A stretch of DNA of 64,000 nt, from the NCBI RefSeq assembly GCF_003149245.1, contig NZ_QGDL01000001.1, positions 771,089 through 835,088 on the forward strand, written 5' to 3'. A model generated the notes under the pieces. It saw only the letters and a program-made list of their open reading frames with translations. It was not told where the DNA came from and searched no databases. The translations under genes and the position numbers were made by a program. Positions 33,892-43,914 of the stretch are shown here, in pieces. How positions within the stretch are numbered: position 1 is the first letter of the stretch; every line of letters starts with the position of its first letter. The DNA comes from Faecalicatena orotica. Its GTDB lineage: Bacteria > Bacillota > Clostridia > Lachnospirales > Lachnospiraceae.

Positions 33892-36243
33892 TCACGCCTT
33901 CGGCCATTCTTGTTTAATTCTCATGAAAATTTTTCCAAAATCCAGCGTATCATAATTTTTCCCGAGAGAATCCAGATTCAGAAGTGCCATACCATTTACA
34001 AAACCGTTACACGTATCGTTATCATCCCCTTTATTCTTTGCCGCAGCTCCCGAAAATTCTTTATACTCCGTATCTGCCAGCCACAAGGAAGTCATATATC
34101 CCTCACACTGGACTCCGGGCATCGCATAGCCATACATATCTGCCGGAGACGAAAGCCCGTACTGCATCCCTTTTGTCACGGCCTCAGCAAGTTTTACAAG
34201 CTTCTCATCCCTGCAGTATTCTGCCAGCCTTAAAAGTTCCGGAACCACTTCCTGAAAGGAACAGTCTACATAACTTCCGGCAGGTATTACATCACATCCG
34301 GCCCAGCCTGTTGTCTTGAATTTATGCCTGCCTAAAAGTGTATTTTCATCAAACGGGATATCCCACAGATAAGTCCAGCTTGCAAGAATTCTTGCGGCAT
34401 CTAATGCACCGGAAAGGTACTCCACGTTTTTAGTCTCTTCATATACCGCCAGCAGGCTCCTCATGACAAACATGACGCTTGCGGCATCCAATTTCACTGA
34501 CTTTTTATGGGATGTATCATTAATGCCCCCTATATATTCTGCCTCTGCGGCATAATTCGCAAGGATAAAATCTGCTGCTCTTTCCGCCGCATCCAAATAC
34601 TTCTTCTCCCCTGTATACCGGCTGACTTCCACAAGCAGGGGGATCGGGAAAATCGCACCAGAACCACGTTCTTTTTCTGAACTCCCGAACCATTCCAGAG
34701 GATATACCAATGGTTCTCCCTCCATTGTATACCCGCGGTTCCATGAACCGTTCGTATTCTGCATCTTAAGAAGCCTTTCACAGAAATCCAGAACGGCTGC
34801 GAGCCATTTCGGATGCTCCTGTCCATTTTCCTTCTCCGCCAGATAACACTTCATCAGATAGTACATCGTATCCGTCATGGATCTGGAATAATTCCCCTTT
34901 ACTTTGCCAAGTTCCCCTGCAATACTCATCAATGCCCCGACCACTTGATTTCCGAGGTAATCTTCTAATTCTTTTCTGTCATTTGAATATTGGAAAGGAA
35001 GTAATATTCCTGTCCACCAATACACCGTTTTTTCTTTATCCACATGATACAGCCCCACAGGAAGACCAGACTTTTCTATACAGTTTTCCACAAAATAGTC
35101 CAATGTCTTTAGCGCGCTTTCCCGATAATCTTCCCGGCAGGTCACACCGTCCGCTCCTTCCCATGCAGCCGTAAGCATATCCAGTGCCAGCAGCGTCTGT
35201 GCACCGCAAAAACCATATTCCAGAAGATTCTGTTCCCCATAGCCCTGCCGCGGGGAAAAATGAATAAAATATCCGGCCGGTTTTCCTTTCTTATCAGGAA
35301 ATTCCCGGAAACTATGAAGAACCATTTCCCTTCTGTAATGTCTTGATTCCTCCAGCCCAACCGGCGGCCTTATCTCACCATGAAGAAGCCGCTCCATCTG
35401 CATGGCTGTCGTCTGCCACGAGGCGTCTGTAAGGTTTCGTGCCTTCCCAGTCTGCAATAAGTAAGACATTTCAGAAACCATTCCTTCCTTTACTGCTTTG
35501 TAAGCCTCCCACCCGGAACCATCCACATTCAGACAGAATGTATTCCGTTCACAAAATGGATAATCACAGCGCAGAATATACTCTCCTGCGTGGTATTCTG
35601 AAGGTGCCATGCCCAGAGACCCAATATCCGTATCATGGATAAAATACCGTTTCTGAATCTGCTGGCGCGTAATGGTCGTATCTTTTTGTGGAAGATCCGC
35701 TCTGATCAGGGATACATAATATTTGCTTTTCCGGGCATAAGAGGTTACGGATAAAGAAGGGTTTCTGTCATCCTTATAATCCTGACTGTATGTGCCAAGG
35801 TAATCCTCCACCCCGTCTTCATCTGTATCATTCTTATTATAAAATGCCCCCGGGACGATAAACTGATAATCATCAAAAGACTTTTCCAGACCGCCCCTGC
35901 ACCTGAACTCAGTCGTCAGGTGAATCCCTGTTTCTTTCACACACCGGATACACTCCAGTTTCCTGTCCAGCCTTACCGCCTCTTCTTCCACCGTCCATAA
36001 ATCTGTTATCTTATACTGGCTGCCATATAAATCTTTGGCCTCCACCTCTCCTAAGTATCCCTCTTTTGTTGTACTCCACACATCATAGCGCAGTTTCTTT
36101 TTAGCACCTTTTATGTCTTTGAGTACAACCGGGAAATCCAGAAAGATACTGAAAGCCGGATCCTCTCCGTTTCTGTCATCCCCTGCAGTAATCAGCAGCG
36201 AATATTTTTCATACCGGCGGATAAACTCAATTTTAGTGTCCAA
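33892..36243 (-). CDS. large uncharacterised protein, putative glycoside hydrolase (paralogue 2)
   Basis: A 783-residue cytoplasmic protein with no signal peptide. The N-terminal third is beta-rich (EFIRRYEKYSLL, FLDFPVVLKDIKGAKKKLRYD) and includes a calcium-loop-like NDTDEDGVEDYLG near residue 140. The rest is helical with repeated GSWNRGY, AAERAADFIL, ARILASWTYLW and GYAMPGVQCEGYMTSLWLADTE motifs, resembling an (alpha/alpha) barrel of carbohydrate-active enzymes. It is clearly a paralogue of the 772-residue neighbour (shared HFSPR.. YGEQNLLEYGFCGAQTLL). I do not recognise the family. Start is TTG 36243 with GGGAG 8 bases upstream. Position next to GH43 and a sugar importer suggests it acts on oligosaccharides or glycosyl uronates. 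Confidence 0.75.
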   Translation of the reverse strand: MDTKIEFIRRYEKYSLLITAGDDRNGEDPAFSIFLDFPVVLKDIKGAKKKLRYDVWSTTKEGYLGEVEAKDLYGSQYKITDLWTVEEEAVRLDRKLECIRCVKETGIHLTTEFRCRGGLEKSFDDYQFIVPGAFYNKNDTDEDGVEDYLGTYSQDYKDDRNPSLSVTSYARKSKYYVSLIRADLPQKDTTITRQQIQKRYFIHDTDIGSLGMAPSEYHAGEYILRCDYPFCERNTFCLNVDGSGWEAYKAVKEGMVSEMSYLLQTGKARNLTDASWQTTAMQMERLLHGEIRPPVGLEESRHYRREMVLHSFREFPDKKGKPAGYFIHFSPRQGYGEQNLLEYGFCGAQTLLALDMLTAAWEGADGVTCREDYRESALKTLDYFVENCIEKSGLPVGLYHVDKEKTVYWWTGILLPFQYSNDRKELEDYLGNQVVGALMSIAGELGKVKGNYSRSMTDTMYYLMKCYLAEKENGQEHPKWLAAVLDFCERLLKMQNTNGSWNRGYTMEGEPLVYPLEWFGSSEKERGSGAIFPIPLLVEVSRYTGEKKYLDAAERAADFILANYAAEAEYIGGINDTSHKKSVKLDAASVMFVMRSLLAVYEETKNVEYLSGALDAARILASWTYLWDIPFDENTLLGRHKFKTTGWAGCDVIPAGSYVDCSFQEVVPELLRLAEYCRDEKLVKLAEAVTKGMQYGLSSPADMYGYAMPGVQCEGYMTSLWLADTEYKEFSGAAAKNKGDDNDTCNGFVNGMALLNLDSLGKNYDTLDFGKIFMRIKQEWPKA

Positions 36244-36268
36244 TACTTTCGCTCCCTTCCAGTGTGTA

Positions 36269-37870
36269 TCATGCCTCCCCGCCTGAAGGCGAATAAGTCA
36301 GATACTCAAATTCCGCCGGACAGCGCTGCCCTGAGGTATCCTGACAGCAGAGTACAATGAATGTCCCTGTAAATCTCAGGCCATGCTCGGCCTCATTATA
36401 ATAATCATCCGACAGCTTCGTAGCGTCCAGTTCTTCCCCGATCTCAAAATAGTTTTCTCCATCCGGTGACCAGCTAAACTGCGCCGTCTTATTCTTTACA
36501 TTCATTCTCATGTATACATTGTTTTCTCCATCAGCTATCTGGCATCTTTCTCCGCTTACACTTATTTCCCCGTGGTCGCAGATAATCATGGATACAGTTC
36601 TTCCCAGCACTTCATCCCAGGAAACATTCAGGTAAAAATAGTTCGTAGTATCATAATACAATGCCATTCCTGCCATCTGCTGGTAATTCACCGGCCAAAA
36701 CCGTACACTTGTCTCTGCCATAAAATCGAAGTGTTCTCTGCGTATTCCAACCAGACTCTGTGTATGTAAAGACTCCATAGACTCTTTCCCATACAGAACC
36801 AGTGACTGCCTCTCCTCGTTAAAAGCCATCCACCTTTGGTCAAGAGGAATACGCAGAGTTTGGAATTCATCCGGAAGTTTCGCCGGGAACACCCTTTTTG
36901 CAGGCCTCTCGCTGACAATAAAATCCGAAAGGCCCGGAGACGGAACTTCATTCTGTGGCAGCCCGGACGGGTGGTCGATTACAAACCAGCCATCCTCTGT
37001 CATCTTAAGTTTCTGGATAGATGTCTCCCTGCCCAGCATGCATCGCTTATGGACACCTTCCGGTCTGCCGCACAGGTGTGCCATATACCACTCCCCATTC
37101 TGTGTACATACCAGACTTCCGTGTCCACATTTCTGCAGTCGCAGTTCCGGATGTCCGAACGATGTCATCAATGGATGGTATGGTGACAGTTCATATGGCC
37201 CCTCTATATTTTTTGACCGTGCAACGGTCACTGCATGTTCATAAAATGTTCCGCCCTCTGCACACACTAAATAGTACATGCCGTTTATTTTATACAGGTG
37301 GGGACCTTCCGTCACTCCTATGCTGCTCCCCTTGAATATCTGTACAGGCTCCCCCTTCATACATTGCTGTTCTGGGTCATACTCCTGCAGCGCAATACCG
37401 TCGAATGGATCGTTTTTATCCCGGTGGTCCCAGATCTGATTTAAGATATATTTTTTCCCGTCATCATCGTGGAAAAGGGAAGGGTCAAACCCACTGCTGT
37501 TGAGGTACACAGGATCGGACCACGGGCCATGTATATCCCTGCTGTATGTTAAAAAGTTATCCACATCTTTATAATAATTACGGAATGTTTTCACATTAGA
37601 ATATACAAGATAGAACATCCCATCCTCATATGTAAGACAAGGCGCCCACACCCCTCCGGAATCCGGCACCCCGGTCATATCAAGCAGCCGCTTTTCATCC
37701 AGCGGCCGGCCGGTAAACTCCCAATGTACTAAATCCCTGCTGTGGTACAATTCCACCCCGGGAAACCATTGAAACGTTGACGTTGCAATATAATAATCAT
37801 CTCCGGCCCTGCATATGCATGGATCCGGGTGAAATCCCCGCAGAACCGGATTTTTAATCATTTCTGCCAT
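36269..37870 (-). CDS. GH43 beta-xylosidase / alpha-L-arabinofuranosidase
   Basis: A 533-residue intracellular glycosidase. The five-bladed propeller shows the GH43 active-site residues: base Asp in GFHPDPCICRAGDDYY near residue 16, pKa-modulating Asp in SGFDPSLFHDDDGKKYI, and acid Glu in VTEGPHLYKINGMYYL. The C-terminal 190 residues form the beta-sandwich found in XynB-type xylosidases (GH43 subfamilies 11/12). It would release xylose or arabinose from imported oligosaccharides. It lies between the two paralogous unknown proteins, 15 and 25 bases away, in one operon. Confidence 0.92.
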   Translation of the reverse strand: MAEMIKNPVLRGFHPDPCICRAGDDYYIATSTFQWFPGVELYHSRDLVHWEFTGRPLDEKRLLDMTGVPDSGGVWAPCLTYEDGMFYLVYSNVKTFRNYYKDVDNFLTYSRDIHGPWSDPVYLNSSGFDPSLFHDDDGKKYILNQIWDHRDKNDPFDGIALQEYDPEQQCMKGEPVQIFKGSSIGVTEGPHLYKINGMYYLVCAEGGTFYEHAVTVARSKNIEGPYELSPYHPLMTSFGHPELRLQKCGHGSLVCTQNGEWYMAHLCGRPEGVHKRCMLGRETSIQKLKMTEDGWFVIDHPSGLPQNEVPSPGLSDFIVSERPAKRVFPAKLPDEFQTLRIPLDQRWMAFNEERQSLVLYGKESMESLHTQSLVGIRREHFDFMAETSVRFWPVNYQQMAGMALYYDTTNYFYLNVSWDEVLGRTVSMIICDHGEISVSGERCQIADGENNVYMRMNVKNKTAQFSWSPDGENYFEIGEELDATKLSDDYYNEAEHGLRFTGTFIVLCCQDTSGQRCPAEFEYLTYSPSGGEA

Positions 37871-37885
37871 ATAGCTCCTCCATCC

Positions 37886-40204
37886 CTATCCGGCCATAAT
37901 CTGCCGTATGATTGTGTCAAAATCCATTGTCCTGTATTCTCTGGACAAATAATCAAGATTCAGCAGCGCCTGTCCATTCACCAGACCATTGCACGTATCG
38001 TTATCGTCCCCTTTGTTTTTCGCCGCTGCTCCCGAAAATCCTTTATACTCCGTATCTGCCAGCCATAAGGAAGTCATATACCCTTCACACTGTACCCCCG
38101 GCATTGCATATCCATACATATTCTGAGGCATCGACAGACCGTGCTGCATCCCCCTTGTCACGATCTTTGCCAGTACAGCCAGATCTTCATCCTTACAGTA
38201 TTCTGCAATACGCAGCAGTTCCGGAATAAATTCAACAAATTCACAGTCCACATAGCTTCCTGCCGGGATGACATCACATACGGCCCAGCCTGTGGTTTTA
38301 AATCCATGTTTTCCAAGAAGTGTATCCTTATCAAACGGAATATCCCAGAGGTATGTCCAGCTTGCTAAAATACGTGCCGCATCACGCGCGCCTGCAAGAA
38401 GTTTTACATCTCTTGTCTGTTCATACACGACCAGCATGGTACGCATCGCAAACATAACGCCTACTGCGTCAATCTTTACAGACTTCCTGTGGGTTGTATC
38501 ATTGAGGCCTCCGATGTATTCTACATTTCCGGCATAATTATCATATACGAAATATGCGGCCCTTTCGGCTGCCCTCAAATATTTTTCTTCCTTAGTAAAC
38601 CGGTACAGTTCCGTCAGGACCTGGGCCGGGAAGATTGCACCTGACCCCTGTTCCTTTTCAGAGGCACCAAACCACTGCGGCGGGTTCGTAATCGGCTTCC
38701 CATCCATCGTATATCCACGGTTCCACGAACCATTTCCATTCTGCATTTCTAAGAGCTTGTCACAGAATTTCACAACGGCTTCCAGCCATTTTGGATGCTC
38801 AATCCCGCTTTCCCTCTCAAACAGATAACATCTCAGCAGATAGTGTATGGAATCTACCATAGACCTGCAATAATTACCCTTTACTTTTCTAAGTTCCCCT
38901 GCAATTTCCATCAGAGAACTTACGACCTGGTTCCCAAGATAGGCTTCCAGCTCATCCCGGTCATCTGAGTACTGGAATGGGAAAAGAATCCCGGTCCACC
39001 AGTACACATACTCTTCTTTATCTACATTATAAATCCCATTTGGAAGCCCGGATTCTTCTATGCAGTTTTCCACAAAATAATCGACCGTCTTTACAGCCCT
39101 TTCCCTATATTCCTCAGAGCCGTTCTCCTTTGCCGCTTCCATCATATCTAAACTCAACAGAGTCTGTGCTCCGCAGAAGCCGTATTCAAGCAGATTCTGC
39201 TCACCATAGCGGCTGCGAGGGGAAAAATGGACAAAGTACCCCGCCGGCTTTCCTTTTTTATCCGGAAATTCCCTGTAACTGTTATGTATCATTTCACGTC
39301 TGTAATGCTTTGCTTCTTCCAGAGTAAACGATAATTCTACATCTGGGTCCATAATTCTTTGCATCTGAAGACGGGTCGTATTCCAGGACGCTTCCGTCAG
39401 ACTTCCTGCCTCCCGGGCATATAGCAGATATTCCATACAAAAAACCTGATTCTCTACTACTTCTTTATATGCTGACCATTCTGAGCCATCCACGTTTAGG
39501 CAGAATGAATTTCTTTCATAAAAAGGATAGTCACATCTTAAGATAAATTCCTGTGTCCTGTACTCCGATGGCGAGATCCCTAATGACCCGATATCCGTAT
39601 GGTGTATAAAATGCCTTGCACGGATCTGTTCCCGCGTTATTGTCTCATCTGTCTTTGGCAAATCACCCCTGATCAGTGAAACAAACCATCTGCTCTTTTT
39701 CCCATATGCAGTAACTGAAAGCGAAGGATTCCTATCGTCTTTATAATCCTGGTTAAAGGTCCCCAGATAATCATCCATGCCGTCCCCGTCTGTATCATTT
39801 TGATTGTATAAAGCTCCGGGGATTATGAATTGGTAATCGGAAAAATCTGCCGCTTCCAGATCTCTGCAGCGAAACTCGGATGTCAGTCGAATCCCTGTCT
39901 TTTCTTTTATTTCTTTACATGCAACCTGACGGCTGAGCTTATATCCGTTTTCTTCCTGACTCCATACATCTGTTATTTCATACTTATTGCCATATAAATC
40001 TTCGGCAGATGCCAAAGCTTCATATCCATTTTCCTTCTTCTCATAGCTGTCATACCGAAGTTTTTTTCCCGCACCTGAAATGTCCTGTAACACTACCGGG
40101 AAATCAAGAAATATCTCCAGTTTTTGCTCACCTTCCTGATGAAATCCTTTTATGACGATAGAATATTTTTCATACTGTCTGACAAACTCTAAATCTGTAA
40201 ACAT
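37886..40204 (-). CDS. large uncharacterised protein, putative glycoside hydrolase (paralogue 1)
   Basis: A 772-residue protein paralogous over its whole length to the 783-residue protein two genes downstream: EFVRQYEKYSIVI, FLDFPVVLQDISGAGKKLRYD, NDTDGDGMDDYLG, YGEQNLLEYGFCGAQTLL and GYAMPGVQCEGYMTSLWLADTE all have counterparts. A beta-rich N-terminus with a DxDxDG calcium-like loop is followed by a helical barrel-like part. No secretion signal. It starts 2 bases after the permease gene stop. Family unknown to me; substrate probably an imported pentose-containing oligosaccharide, from neighbours only. Confidence 0.75.
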   Translation of the reverse strand: MFTDLEFVRQYEKYSIVIKGFHQEGEQKLEIFLDFPVVLQDISGAGKKLRYDSYEKKENGYEALASAEDLYGNKYEITDVWSQEENGYKLSRQVACKEIKEKTGIRLTSEFRCRDLEAADFSDYQFIIPGALYNQNDTDGDGMDDYLGTFNQDYKDDRNPSLSVTAYGKKSRWFVSLIRGDLPKTDETITREQIRARHFIHHTDIGSLGISPSEYRTQEFILRCDYPFYERNSFCLNVDGSEWSAYKEVVENQVFCMEYLLYAREAGSLTEASWNTTRLQMQRIMDPDVELSFTLEEAKHYRREMIHNSYREFPDKKGKPAGYFVHFSPRSRYGEQNLLEYGFCGAQTLLSLDMMEAAKENGSEEYRERAVKTVDYFVENCIEESGLPNGIYNVDKEEYVYWWTGILFPFQYSDDRDELEAYLGNQVVSSLMEIAGELRKVKGNYCRSMVDSIHYLLRCYLFERESGIEHPKWLEAVVKFCDKLLEMQNGNGSWNRGYTMDGKPITNPPQWFGASEKEQGSGAIFPAQVLTELYRFTKEEKYLRAAERAAYFVYDNYAGNVEYIGGLNDTTHRKSVKIDAVGVMFAMRTMLVVYEQTRDVKLLAGARDAARILASWTYLWDIPFDKDTLLGKHGFKTTGWAVCDVIPAGSYVDCEFVEFIPELLRIAEYCKDEDLAVLAKIVTRGMQHGLSMPQNMYGYAMPGVQCEGYMTSLWLADTEYKGFSGAAAKNKGDDNDTCNGLVNGQALLNLDYLSREYRTMDFDTIIRQIMAG

Positions 40205-40206
40205 AT

Positions 40207-41196
40207 TTAACCTCTTTTCTTAATGTGTAAACGTTTATTATTCCTTAAAGTATCCAGATATACTGCCAATAATATAAGAAGGCCTTTTACGATAATCTGC
40301 CAATATGATGTCACATGCAGCATATTCAGTCCATTATTCATAAAGCCGATTATGAGCACACCTATCATAACGCCTCCGGCAGTTCCGATTCCCCCGTTAA
40401 AGCTGACACCGCCCAATACGGCTGCTGCAATTGCATTACATTCATATCCCGCACCGGATGCAGGCTGTGCGGAATAAACTCTGGATGCCAGCATGATACC
40501 CGCCATAGCGCTCATAACCCCTGTAAAGATAAACACACAGGCGGTTATTTTCCTTACCTTGATTCCTGCATACACGGCCGCACTCTTATTTCCACCTATT
40601 GCGTACATTCCTCTTCCAAATTTTGTCTTATTCAGCAGAATGCAGGTAAAGGCCAGACAGACAATAATCACGATTCCCAAAATGGGGACAGGGCCTATAT
40701 ACCCGGTGCCGATCGCGCTAAATTTTTCATCATAGCACATGATAGATTTGCCATTCGTCATTAAATATGCCGCTCCCCTGAAACACTGCTGTGTAGCCAG
40801 AGTGATGATAAAACTGGGAATCGTTGTAAATGTTGCAAGCAATCCATTGATCATCCCGCAGAAAGCACCAAATACCAGCGTAATAATAAGCGCCGCCTCC
40901 GTAGGTATACCGCCTTCTATCATGGAAACACATACACAGCCGCTCAGTGCAAGCACACTGCCTACAGAAAGGTCAATGCATCCTATAATTAGCACCATTG
41001 CCATCCCAAATGCCAATACCGAATCCACACTGATCTGCCGCATGACTGATAAAATATTATCTGTTGTCAGAAACGTATCTGTAAATATTGACAGTGCCGA
41101 TACAATCAGCAGCAGAGCTATCAGTATCATAGAATTACGCTTCAGGAACTTTAGCAGGCTTTTTTGATTTGTTATCTTATCCGTTATAGGTTTCAT
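40207..41196 (-). CDS. ribose-type sugar ABC transporter permease
   Basis: A 329-residue membrane protein with eight to ten helices of the RbsC/XylH family: FLTTDNILSVMRQISVDSVLAFGMAMVLIIGCIDLSVGS at the start, FGRGMYAIGGNKSAAVYAGI loop, and the GAGYECNAIAAAVLGGVSFNGGIGTAGGV motif near the end. I choose ATG 41196, which has AGGAGG 8 bases upstream inside the end of the ATPase gene, over earlier ATGs at 41202 and 41217. It forms the translocation channel with the ATPase and binding protein encoded just before. Confidence 0.93.
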   Translation of the reverse strand: MKPITDKITNQKSLLKFLKRNSMILIALLLIVSALSIFTDTFLTTDNILSVMRQISVDSVLAFGMAMVLIIGCIDLSVGSVLALSGCVCVSMIEGGIPTEAALIITLVFGAFCGMINGLLATFTTIPSFIITLATQQCFRGAAYLMTNGKSIMCYDEKFSAIGTGYIGPVPILGIVIIVCLAFTCILLNKTKFGRGMYAIGGNKSAAVYAGIKVRKITACVFIFTGVMSAMAGIMLASRVYSAQPASGAGYECNAIAAAVLGGVSFNGGIGTAGGVMIGVLIIGFMNNGLNMLHVTSYWQIIVKGLLILLAVYLDTLRNNKRLHIKKRG

Positions 41197-42700
41197 GTTC
41201 ATATCCTCCTGTTGCATAATGCATTATCTGCTCCTGTGTAACCTCTTCTTTATCCGGTTCAAAAAACCTGACCAGCTTTCCTTCACACATCACGCCTATT
41301 CTGGAGCTCATATTCATAACCTCTGGTAATTCTGACGAAATCAGGATAATTGCTACTCCTGTTTCTGCGATTTTACATATCAAATGATATATATCAGATT
41401 TTGCCCCCACATCCACGCCTCTGGTAGGCTCGTCCAGAATCAGTATTTTAGGATTGGACGCCAGCCATTTTGAAATCACAATTTTCTGCTGGTTCCCCCC
41501 GCTCAGCTCCACGGCAAGCTGCTCTGTACCTGCCATTTTTATTTCGAGCTGGCTGATATATTCCTCTAATATCTGTTTTTCCTTTTTGGCATCAACAGAT
41601 ATTCCCTTTATGAACTCATCCATGACTGTAACGGTCATATTGAAGGAAATTGAATTTTCCAAAAATAAACCATTCTCTTTCCGGTCCTCCGGCACAAGCG
41701 CTATCTTTTTCCTGATTGCTTCCCCCGGCGATTTTATCGTGCATTTCTTACCATCTATATAGAGACTGCCGGAAAGAATCTCATCCAGTCCAAAGACCGC
41801 CTTTGCCAGTTCTGTACGCCCGGCTCCCATGAGTCCTGTTATTCCCAAGATTTCACCTTCCGCAAGGGAAAAACTGATGTCCTCTACCTTTTCCGTTGTC
41901 AGGTGTTCAACCCTGAGTATTTCTTTTCCAAGCCTGACTTTATAATCCGGATAGTAATCTTCTATTTTATGTCCCACCATATTCTGGATAATCTGCTCAT
42001 AACTGATATCCCGGATGGAAGTAGTCAGAATATGATGACCGTCCCGCATAATTGTTATGCTGTCCGCGATCTGATTGATTTCCTCCATTTTGTGGGAAAT
42101 GTAAATGATCGATACTCCTTTCCGGCTCAATGTTTTTATCTGCTCAAACAGAAACTCTACTTCTCTGTCAGTCAGGGAAGAGGTCGGCTCGTCCATGACT
42201 AAAATTCTGGAATTGGTGGAAAGTGCTTTCGCAATTTCCACCATCTGCTGCTGTGATATGCTCAGTTCTCTGACAATCGTATCCGGGCGAAGGCTTTCAA
42301 GGCCTATCCTCCCAAGAATCTCCGCCGCTTCCCTGTATATTTTCTGATAATCGATGAACCCCATTCTTGTCTTAAATTCCCGCCCAAGAAATATATTTTC
42401 ACCGACTGTCATATCCTGCACAAGCACGATTTCCTGATGTATAATGGATACCCCCCGCTTCTGTGCGTCTTCAACAGAACCTATGCTGGTCTTCTCCCCG
42501 TCTATCAGGACCTCACCTGAATCACAGTCATAAATGCCTCCCAGTATTTTCATCAAAGTAGACTTTCCGGCACCATTCTCACCCGCCAAGGCCCTTACTT
42601 CTCCGGCATGCATACTAAAATCCAGATCATACAGTACCTGTACTCCGCCGAAACTCTTGTTTATGCCTTTCATCTGCAGAATGTAATCCTCATTCATCAT
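41177..42700 (-). CDS. ribose-type sugar ABC transporter ATP-binding protein
   Basis: A 507-residue ATPase with two fused ABC domains, as in RbsA/XylG/MglA. The first has Walker A GENGAGKST, signature LSISQQQMVEIAKAL and Walker B ILVMDEPTSSL. The second has the usual degenerate Walker A (GLMGAGRTEL), signature LSGGNQQKIVISKWL and Walker B ILILDEPTRGVDVGAK. It powers import of the sugar delivered by the adjacent binding protein. AAAGGAG precedes the start and the gene overlaps the permease start by 20 bases. Confidence 0.95.
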   Translation of the reverse strand: MMNEDYILQMKGINKSFGGVQVLYDLDFSMHAGEVRALAGENGAGKSTLMKILGGIYDCDSGEVLIDGEKTSIGSVEDAQKRGVSIIHQEIVLVQDMTVGENIFLGREFKTRMGFIDYQKIYREAAEILGRIGLESLRPDTIVRELSISQQQMVEIAKALSTNSRILVMDEPTSSLTDREVEFLFEQIKTLSRKGVSIIYISHKMEEINQIADSITIMRDGHHILTTSIRDISYEQIIQNMVGHKIEDYYPDYKVRLGKEILRVEHLTTEKVEDISFSLAEGEILGITGLMGAGRTELAKAVFGLDEILSGSLYIDGKKCTIKSPGEAIRKKIALVPEDRKENGLFLENSISFNMTVTVMDEFIKGISVDAKKEKQILEEYISQLEIKMAGTEQLAVELSGGNQQKIVISKWLASNPKILILDEPTRGVDVGAKSDIYHLICKIAETGVAIILISSELPEVMNMSSRIGVMCEGKLVRFFEPDKEEVTQEQIMHYATGGYEHETYNG

Positions 42701-42728
42701 CCACTTCTCCTTTGCGAAGCATTTTCTG

Positions 42729-43706
42729 CTACTCTATTCCCCAGTATTCTTTATATGTATCGAGGTCGTCAATCGTACACAGACTAAATTTCAAACGTGG
42801 GTCCTCACCGCATTTTCCTGTTTTCAGTACTTCAACTGCCCGTTCAGATGCCGCTGCTGCAAGCTCCTTCATTGGATAAACAGCCGTCACATCCAGTGCA
42901 CCGTCTTCCATGTTCCGGATATCCGCGGAAAGCCCGTCCACATTGGCAACCAGAATATCATCAACCTTGCCTGCTGACCTGACTGCCGCCGCTATTCCAA
43001 CACCGCAGTTTGAATTGTTTCCAAAGATTGCAGTAACATCGGGATACTGCTGCAGCCAGTCTTCCGTTTTCTTCATGGCTTCATCTTCTGTACATACTCC
43101 GTCGAAGACTTCCAGCACTTCAATCCCTTCATTTTCAGCCATAGCATCCTTGAAGCCGTCTCCTCTTTCCCTGCATACGAACGCCACGTCATAAGTAAGA
43201 ATGCATACCTTCCCTTTTCCATCCAGTTCTTTTGCAACTTCTTTACCTACTTCATATCCTGCCGTATAGTTATCACTTGTAACAGAACCCGTAACAAGCT
43301 CCAAAAGATCATCACCAAGTATCTGGTTTACGCTCAAAACAGGGATTTCTGCCTTGTTGCATAGCTCAAATGCGGATTTTACACCTACGGAATCACACGC
43401 CTCTACGATAATCAGCTTGGCTCCCTGACTGATAAAATCTTCTACATCCTTTGTCTGCTGTGCCTGATCCAGATTTGCGTCTTTGATAACTGCCTGATAG
43501 CCCTCTTCCTCTACCTTTTCTTTGATCGTGTCACACATGATTGTAAGTCCTTCATTCGTATACATAGAGGTGGTAATCCCAATAAGCCCTTTATCTCCTC
43601 CCTCTGATTCCTTAGCGGTGCCCTCTTCTTTTTTACCTCCTGAACTACATGCACACATAGAAATAATGACACCGATACATAACATAATACTAAGAATCTT
43701 TTTCAT
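42729..43706 (-). CDS. ribose-type sugar-binding lipoprotein
   Basis: A 325-residue periplasmic-binding-protein homologue. Signal segment and lipobox SMCACSS place the lipidated Cys near residue 20. The fold is that of RbsB-type proteins: LIGITTSMYTNEGLTIMCDTIKEK, DFISQGAKLIIVEACDSVGV and AIFGNNSNCGVG. ATG 43706 has AAAGGAG 9 bases upstream; an upstream in-frame start at 43724 has none. It is the first gene of the seven-gene operon with a clear promoter. The ligand is probably a pentose or small oligosaccharide, given the GH43 enzyme downstream. Confidence 0.93.
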   Translation of the reverse strand: MKKILSIMLCIGVIISMCACSSGGKKEEGTAKESEGGDKGLIGITTSMYTNEGLTIMCDTIKEKVEEEGYQAVIKDANLDQAQQTKDVEDFISQGAKLIIVEACDSVGVKSAFELCNKAEIPVLSVNQILGDDLLELVTGSVTSDNYTAGYEVGKEVAKELDGKGKVCILTYDVAFVCRERGDGFKDAMAENEGIEVLEVFDGVCTEDEAMKKTEDWLQQYPDVTAIFGNNSNCGVGIAAAVRSAGKVDDILVANVDGLSADIRNMEDGALDVTAVYPMKELAAAASERAVEVLKTGKCGEDPRLKFSLCTIDDLDTYKEYWGIE

Positions 43707-43754
43707 AAAATTTACTCCTTTCAAATAAATATTCTGACTTCTTGTTTATTGTGC

Positions 43755-43764
43755 CCGTGCACGG
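43755..43764. promoter_or_regulatory. candidate LacI operator of the sugar operon
   Basis: A perfect 10-bp palindrome CCGTGCACGG lies about 15 bases downstream of the -10 box. Extending two more pairs gives one wobble mismatch. It is well placed for repression by the LacI regulator encoded at the operon end. Confidence 0.45.
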
Positions 43765-43778
43765 ACTTTCTTTTTTTC

Positions 43779-43807
43779 AGAATAGCACCCGTATTTTTAA
43801 ATGTCAA
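43779..43807 (-). promoter_or_regulatory. sigma-A promoter of the sugar importer/glycosidase operon
   Basis: On the minus strand a perfect TTGACA (43802-43807), 17-base spacer and TATTCT (43779-43784), about 73 bases before the binding-protein start. Upstream sequence is rich in A tracts, resembling an UP element. Confidence 0.72.
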
Positions 43808-43882
43808 TTGTTTTTTGCTTTTCAATTTATTTTTGTATAATTTCGATATTTTTTGCTTGTAAATTTCTCTGTTTTTACCAAT

Positions 43883-43914
43883 AAAAAAGGACCGTGCAAA
43901 ATTGCACACGATCC
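43883..43914 (-). terminator. intrinsic terminator of the alpha/beta hydrolase gene
   Basis: The stem 43889-43914 (GGATCGTGTGCAA arm on the minus strand, one bulge) is followed by TTTTTTATT. It overlaps the stop codon of the hydrolase gene by one base. Confidence 0.75.
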
